Source of the DNA: Limnohabitans curvus
GTDB lineage: Bacteria > Pseudomonadota > Gammaproteobacteria > Burkholderiales > Burkholderiaceae_C
Reading direction: 5' to 3'
NCBI RefSeq assembly: GCF_003063475.1
Contig: NZ_NESP01000001.1
Location: 2,542,001 to 2,606,000, forward strand
DNA length: 64,000 nucleotides
Part shown: piece by piece, positions 61,506 to 64,000 of the stretch
Position numbering within the stretch: position 1 is the stretch's first letter
How the letters are laid out: every line of letters starts with the position of its first letter
Notes under the pieces: model-generated
The model's input: only the letters and a program-made list of their open reading frames with translations
The model's database searches: none
What the model was told of the DNA's origin: nothing
Program-made: the position numbers and the translations under genes

Positions 61506-62881
61506 CTGAAGTAACCACACCTAAAGTTGGCTTCGTGAGCTTGGGCTGTCCCAAGGCTTTGACCGACTCCGAATTGATCCTGACGCAACTCAGCGCCGAG
61601 GGCTATCAAACCTCTAAAACTTTTGCTGGCGCTGACTTGGTCATCGTCAACACCTGCGGCTTCATTGATGATGCTGTGAAAGAAAGCTTAGACACGATTG
61701 GCGAAGCCTTGGCTGAAAACGGCAAGGTCATCGTGACAGGCTGCTTAGGCGCACGACAAGGCGAAGGTGGCTCTAACTTGGTGATGCAAATGCACCCCAG
61801 CGTGTTGGCTGTCACAGGCCCACACGCCACGCAAGAGGTGATGGACGCGGTGCACACACATTTGCCCAAGCCGCATGACCCATTCATCGACTTGGTGCCC
61901 AATAGCTTTGGTGAAGCAGGTGTCAAGCTCACACCCAAGCACTACGCGTATTTGAAAATCAGCGAAGGCTGTAACCACCGTTGCACGTTTTGCATCATCC
62001 CGTCCATGCGCGGTGATTTGGTGAGCCGTCCGATTGGCGACGTGCTGAAAGAAGCGCGCGCTTTGTTTGAAGGCGGCGTGAAAGAACTTTTGGTGATCAG
62101 CCAAGACACATCGGCCTACGGCGTAGATGTGAAATACGTCACAGGTTTCTTTGATGGCCAGCCCATCAAGACGCGCACCTTAGAGCTGGCACAAGCTTTG
62201 GCCAAGTTGGCCCAAACCTATGGCGCTTGGGTGCGATTGCACTATGTGTACCCATATCCGAGTGTGGATGACATCATTCCTTTGATGGCCACGGGCCATG
62301 TGTTGCCGTATTTGGATGTGCCGTTCCAGCACAGCCACCCCGATGTGTTGAAGCGCATGAAGCGCCCAGCCAGCGGTGAGAAAAACTTAGAACGCATCGC
62401 CCGCTGGCGCGAGCTGTGCCCACAAATCGTGATTCGCAGCACTTTCATTGCTGGCTTTCCTGGCGAGACCGAAGAAGAGTTTGAGCATTTGCTGAACTTC
62501 GTGCGCGAAGCCGAGATTGACCGTGCCGGTTGCTTTGCCTACAGCCCCGTGGACGGCGCCGCGGCCAATGACATTCCAGGCATGCTGTCGCAAGAGGTGC
62601 GTGAGGCACGCCAAGCGCGTTTCATGGAAGTGGCAGAAGAAGTGTCGATTGCCAAGCTCAAGAGTCGCATTGGCTCGACCATTCAGGTGTTGGTCGACTC
62701 AGCACCCGCGGGTGGCCGCAAAGGTGGTGTGGGCCGTAGCTACGCCGATGCACCTGAGATTGATGGCGTGGTGAAGTTGTTGCCACCTGAGAAACTCAGC
62801 AAAGTATTGAAAGTGGGTGAGTTCACCCGCGCCAAAGTGGTAGCGACAGATGGTCATGACCTTGTCGCATTACCGATTTAA
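61502..62881 (+). CDS. rimO: Ribosomal protein S12 methylthiotransferase RimO
   Basis: This 459-residue radical-SAM enzyme adds a methylthio group to Asp in ribosomal protein S12. The N-terminal UPF0004 domain has Cys residues in [25 protein letters not shown] and [11 protein letters not shown] for the auxiliary cluster. The radical-SAM motif is [17 protein letters not shown], and the TRAM domain closes the protein (TIQVLVDSA to GHDLVALPI). The start overlaps phaR, and a terminator hairpin follows within 40 bases. Confidence 0.96.
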   Translation: MTEVTTPKVGFVSLGCPKALTDSELILTQLSAEGYQTSKTFAGADLVIVNTCGFIDDAVKESLDTIGEALAENGKVIVTGCLGARQGEGGSNLVMQMHPSVLAVTGPHATQEVMDAVHTHLPKPHDPFIDLVPNSFGEAGVKLTPKHYAYLKISEGCNHRCTFCIIPSMRGDLVSRPIGDVLKEARALFEGGVKELLVISQDTSAYGVDVKYVTGFFDGQPIKTRTLELAQALAKLAQTYGAWVRLHYVYPYPSVDDIIPLMATGHVLPYLDVPFQHSHPDVLKRMKRPASGEKNLERIARWRELCPQIVIRSTFIAGFPGETEEEFEHLLNFVREAEIDRAGCFAYSPVDGAAANDIPGMLSQEVREARQARFMEVAEEVSIAKLKSRIGSTIQVLVDSAPAGGRKGGVGRSYADAPEIDGVVKLLPPEKLSKVLKVGEFTRAKVVATDGHDLVALPI

Positions 62882-62895
62882 ATTCACAAAAAACA

Positions 62896-62918
62896 AAAGC
62901 CACCTAAAAGGTGGCTTT
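62896..62918. terminator. Bidirectional terminator between rimO and tRNA-Leu
   Basis: A perfect 9-base stem AAAGCCACC (62896-62904) and GGTGGCTTT (62910-62918) encloses TAAAA and is flanked by A- and T-rich runs. It lies between the convergent rimO and tRNA-Leu genes and can serve both. Confidence 0.82.
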
Positions 62919-62932
62919 CATTTAACTTATAT

Positions 62933-63017
<85 letters not shown>

Positions 63018-63035
63018 ATTTCAGGAAAGAGAGGC

Positions 63036-63041
63036 ATTGTA
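63036..63041 (-). promoter_or_regulatory. Candidate -10 box for tRNA-Leu
   Basis: The minus strand reads TACAAT at 63041-63036, eighteen bases before the tRNA 5' end. The -35 region is weak. The box overlaps the position where the divergent rnr coding region should begin, so the two expression signals are superimposed. Confidence 0.4.
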
Positions 63042-64000
63042 TCAAGAATTCCGCACACACCAGTGGTTTACTGGAAGAGTTTGAAGGAACCGTCTCGGGA
63101 CACCGCGATGGACACGGTTTTGTGCAACGAGATGATGGTTCGCCAGACATCTTCTTGCCCCCTAATGAAATGCGCGCGGTACTGCACCGTGACCGCGTCA
63201 AAGCACGCGTTGTGCGGTTTGACCGCAAAGGCCGCCCAGAGGGGCGCGTGGTTGAAATTTTGGAGCGTTCGCCGCAACCCATCATTGGTCGTTTGTTGCA
63301 AGAAAGTGGCGTTTGGTTAGTCGCGCCTGAAGACAAACGTTATGGTCAAGATGTCTTGATCAACAAAGGTGCGACCGCCAACGCGACGGTCGGCCAGGTG
63401 GTGGTGGTCGAGTTGACAGAGCCACCAAGCCTGTACGGTCAGCCCGTGGGTCGCGTCAAAGAAGTGTTGGGTGAGGTCGATGACCCCGGCATGGAAATCG
63501 AAATTGCGGTGCGCAAATATGGCGTCCCTCATGAATTCTCAGACGCTTGTTTGGGCATGGCGCGCGGTTTGCCTGACAAAGTGCGTGCGCAAGACAAAAA
63601 AGGTCGAGTCGATTTGACGGACGTGCCACTGGTCACTATTGACGGTGAAGACGCGCGCGACTTTGACGATGCCGTGTATTGCGAGCCTGCCAAAGTCGGC
63701 AAGGGCAAAGGCTGGCGCTTGTTGGTTGCAATTGCTGATGTGAGCAGTTATGTGGAAACGGGCAGCGCGATTGACGTGGATGCCTACGACCGCGCCACCA
63801 GTGTGTATTTCCCACGCCGCGTGATTCCCATGCTGCCCGAAAAACTCTCGAACGGTTTGTGTTCCTTGAACCCCGATGTCGAGCGCCTGTGCATGGTCTG
63901 TGACATGATGATCAACGCTTCAGGCGATGTCGAGGCGTACCAGTTTTATCCTGCGGTGATGTTCAGCCATGCGCGCTTCACGTACACCGAAGTGGCAGCG
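63041..64000 (+). CDS. rnr: Ribonuclease R, 3'-truncated by the window, N-terminally short
   Basis: The frame is open to the last base and encodes an RNase R-type 3'-5' exoribonuclease. It has cold-shock domains (VSGHRDGHGFVQRDDGS, IIGRLLQESGVWLVAP) and the RNB catalytic core with TIDGEDARDFDDAVYC, IADVSSYV, VIPMLPEKLSNGLCSLNP and RLCMVCDM. The Asp residues of the first motif bind Mg2+. The N-terminal helix-turn-helix of E. coli RNase R is missing. No ATG, GTG or TTG occurs in frame between the tRNA-Leu gene and the first conserved domain. The coordinate given is ATC at 63041 (then Lys-Asn-Ser), preceded by AAAGAGAGG. Alternatives are CTG 63071 or GTG 62990 inside the tRNA. Function is sure; the start is not. 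Confidence 0.9.
   Translation, partial: MKNSAHTSGLLEEFEGTVSGHRDGHGFVQRDDGSPDIFLPPNEMRAVLHRDRVKARVVRFDRKGRPEGRVVEILERSPQPIIGRLLQESGVWLVAPEDKRYGQDVLINKGATANATVGQVVVVELTEPPSLYGQPVGRVKEVLGEVDDPGMEIEIAVRKYGVPHEFSDACLGMARGLPDKVRAQDKKGRVDLTDVPLVTIDGEDARDFDDAVYCEPAKVGKGKGWRLLVAIADVSSYVETGSAIDVDAYDRATSVYFPRRVIPMLPEKLSNGLCSLNPDVERLCMVCDMMINASGDVEAYQFYPAVMFSHARFTYTEVAA

Overview
The window reads as chromosomal DNA of a betaproteobacterium of the order Burkholderiales, most likely family Comamonadaceae (a Limnohabitans/Rhodoferax/Polaromonas-like freshwater organism; this placement is inference). Pointers are the ligI-ligA-ligB-ligC (pmdDABC) order of protocatechuate 4,5-cleavage genes, a 5'-truncated Bug/TctC-type binding protein, elongation factor P with Arg32 next to EarP, the polyhydroxybutyrate genes phaR, phasin and 3-hydroxybutyrate dehydrogenase, and a sigma-70 with a very long Lys/Ala/Pro-rich N-terminus. 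I saw no rRNA, insertion sequence, prophage, CRISPR array or replication origin, and no stretch above about 300 bases without a gene.

Layout. (1) 1-4183: end of a tripartite tricarboxylate binding protein, then the protocatechuate 4,5-cleavage operon (PDC hydrolase, dioxygenase alpha and beta, CHMS dehydrogenase) closed by a terminator. (2) 4202-31561: a long accessory block that looks dedicated to cyclic carboxylic acids of the quinate/shikimate type. It holds two divergent IclR-controlled units. The first has an AroE-like dehydrogenase, an FAD dehydrogenase and fumarase C on one side, and IclR, an FAD dehydrogenase fused to a NIPSNAP module and a TIM-barrel isomerase on the other. The second has an IclR gene facing a HAAT/Liv ABC importer plus a Gfo/Idh dehydrogenase. 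Next come TauE plus a second Gfo/Idh protein, a TetR regulator with a TRAP importer, and a run of type II dehydroquinase, a second AroE-like protein, a VOC protein, a QuiC-like 3-dehydroshikimate dehydratase and an aldo/keto reductase. The block ends with a LysR gene divergent from a second ligA-ligB pair. (3) 31646-38687: rpoD, dnaG, a 3-hydroxyacyl-CoA-type SDR with a LiuR-like palindrome, a patatin lipoprotein and phasin. (4) 38882-46436: a tightly packed plus-strand row (histone-deacetylase-family hydrolase, nitroreductase, pncB, nhaD, 2-hydroxyacid dehydrogenase, rmuC, MFS). (5) 46411-64000: housekeeping genes (LOG protein, efp, earP, uvrC, serB, a CbiM-like membrane protein, mfd, ispD-ispF, an XRE regulator, bdhA, relA, tRNA-Val, phaR, rimO, tRNA-Leu, and the start of rnr).

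How the genes fit together. Region 2 supplies uptake (ABC and TRAP), ring oxidation (AroE-like, Gfo/Idh and FAD enzymes), and the steps from dehydroquinate to dehydroshikimate to protocatechuate (AroQ, QuiC-like). The two LigAB pairs and LigC/LigI then take protocatechuate through 4-carboxy-2-hydroxymuconate semialdehyde and 2-pyrone-4,6-dicarboxylate. The later ring-fission genes (ligU/J/K types) are not in the window. The most interesting items are the FAD-NIPSNAP fusion, the two IclR palindromes that share one half-site, the split and re-ordered QuiC, the two unusual AroE paralogues, and an RNase R gene without a visible normal start codon.
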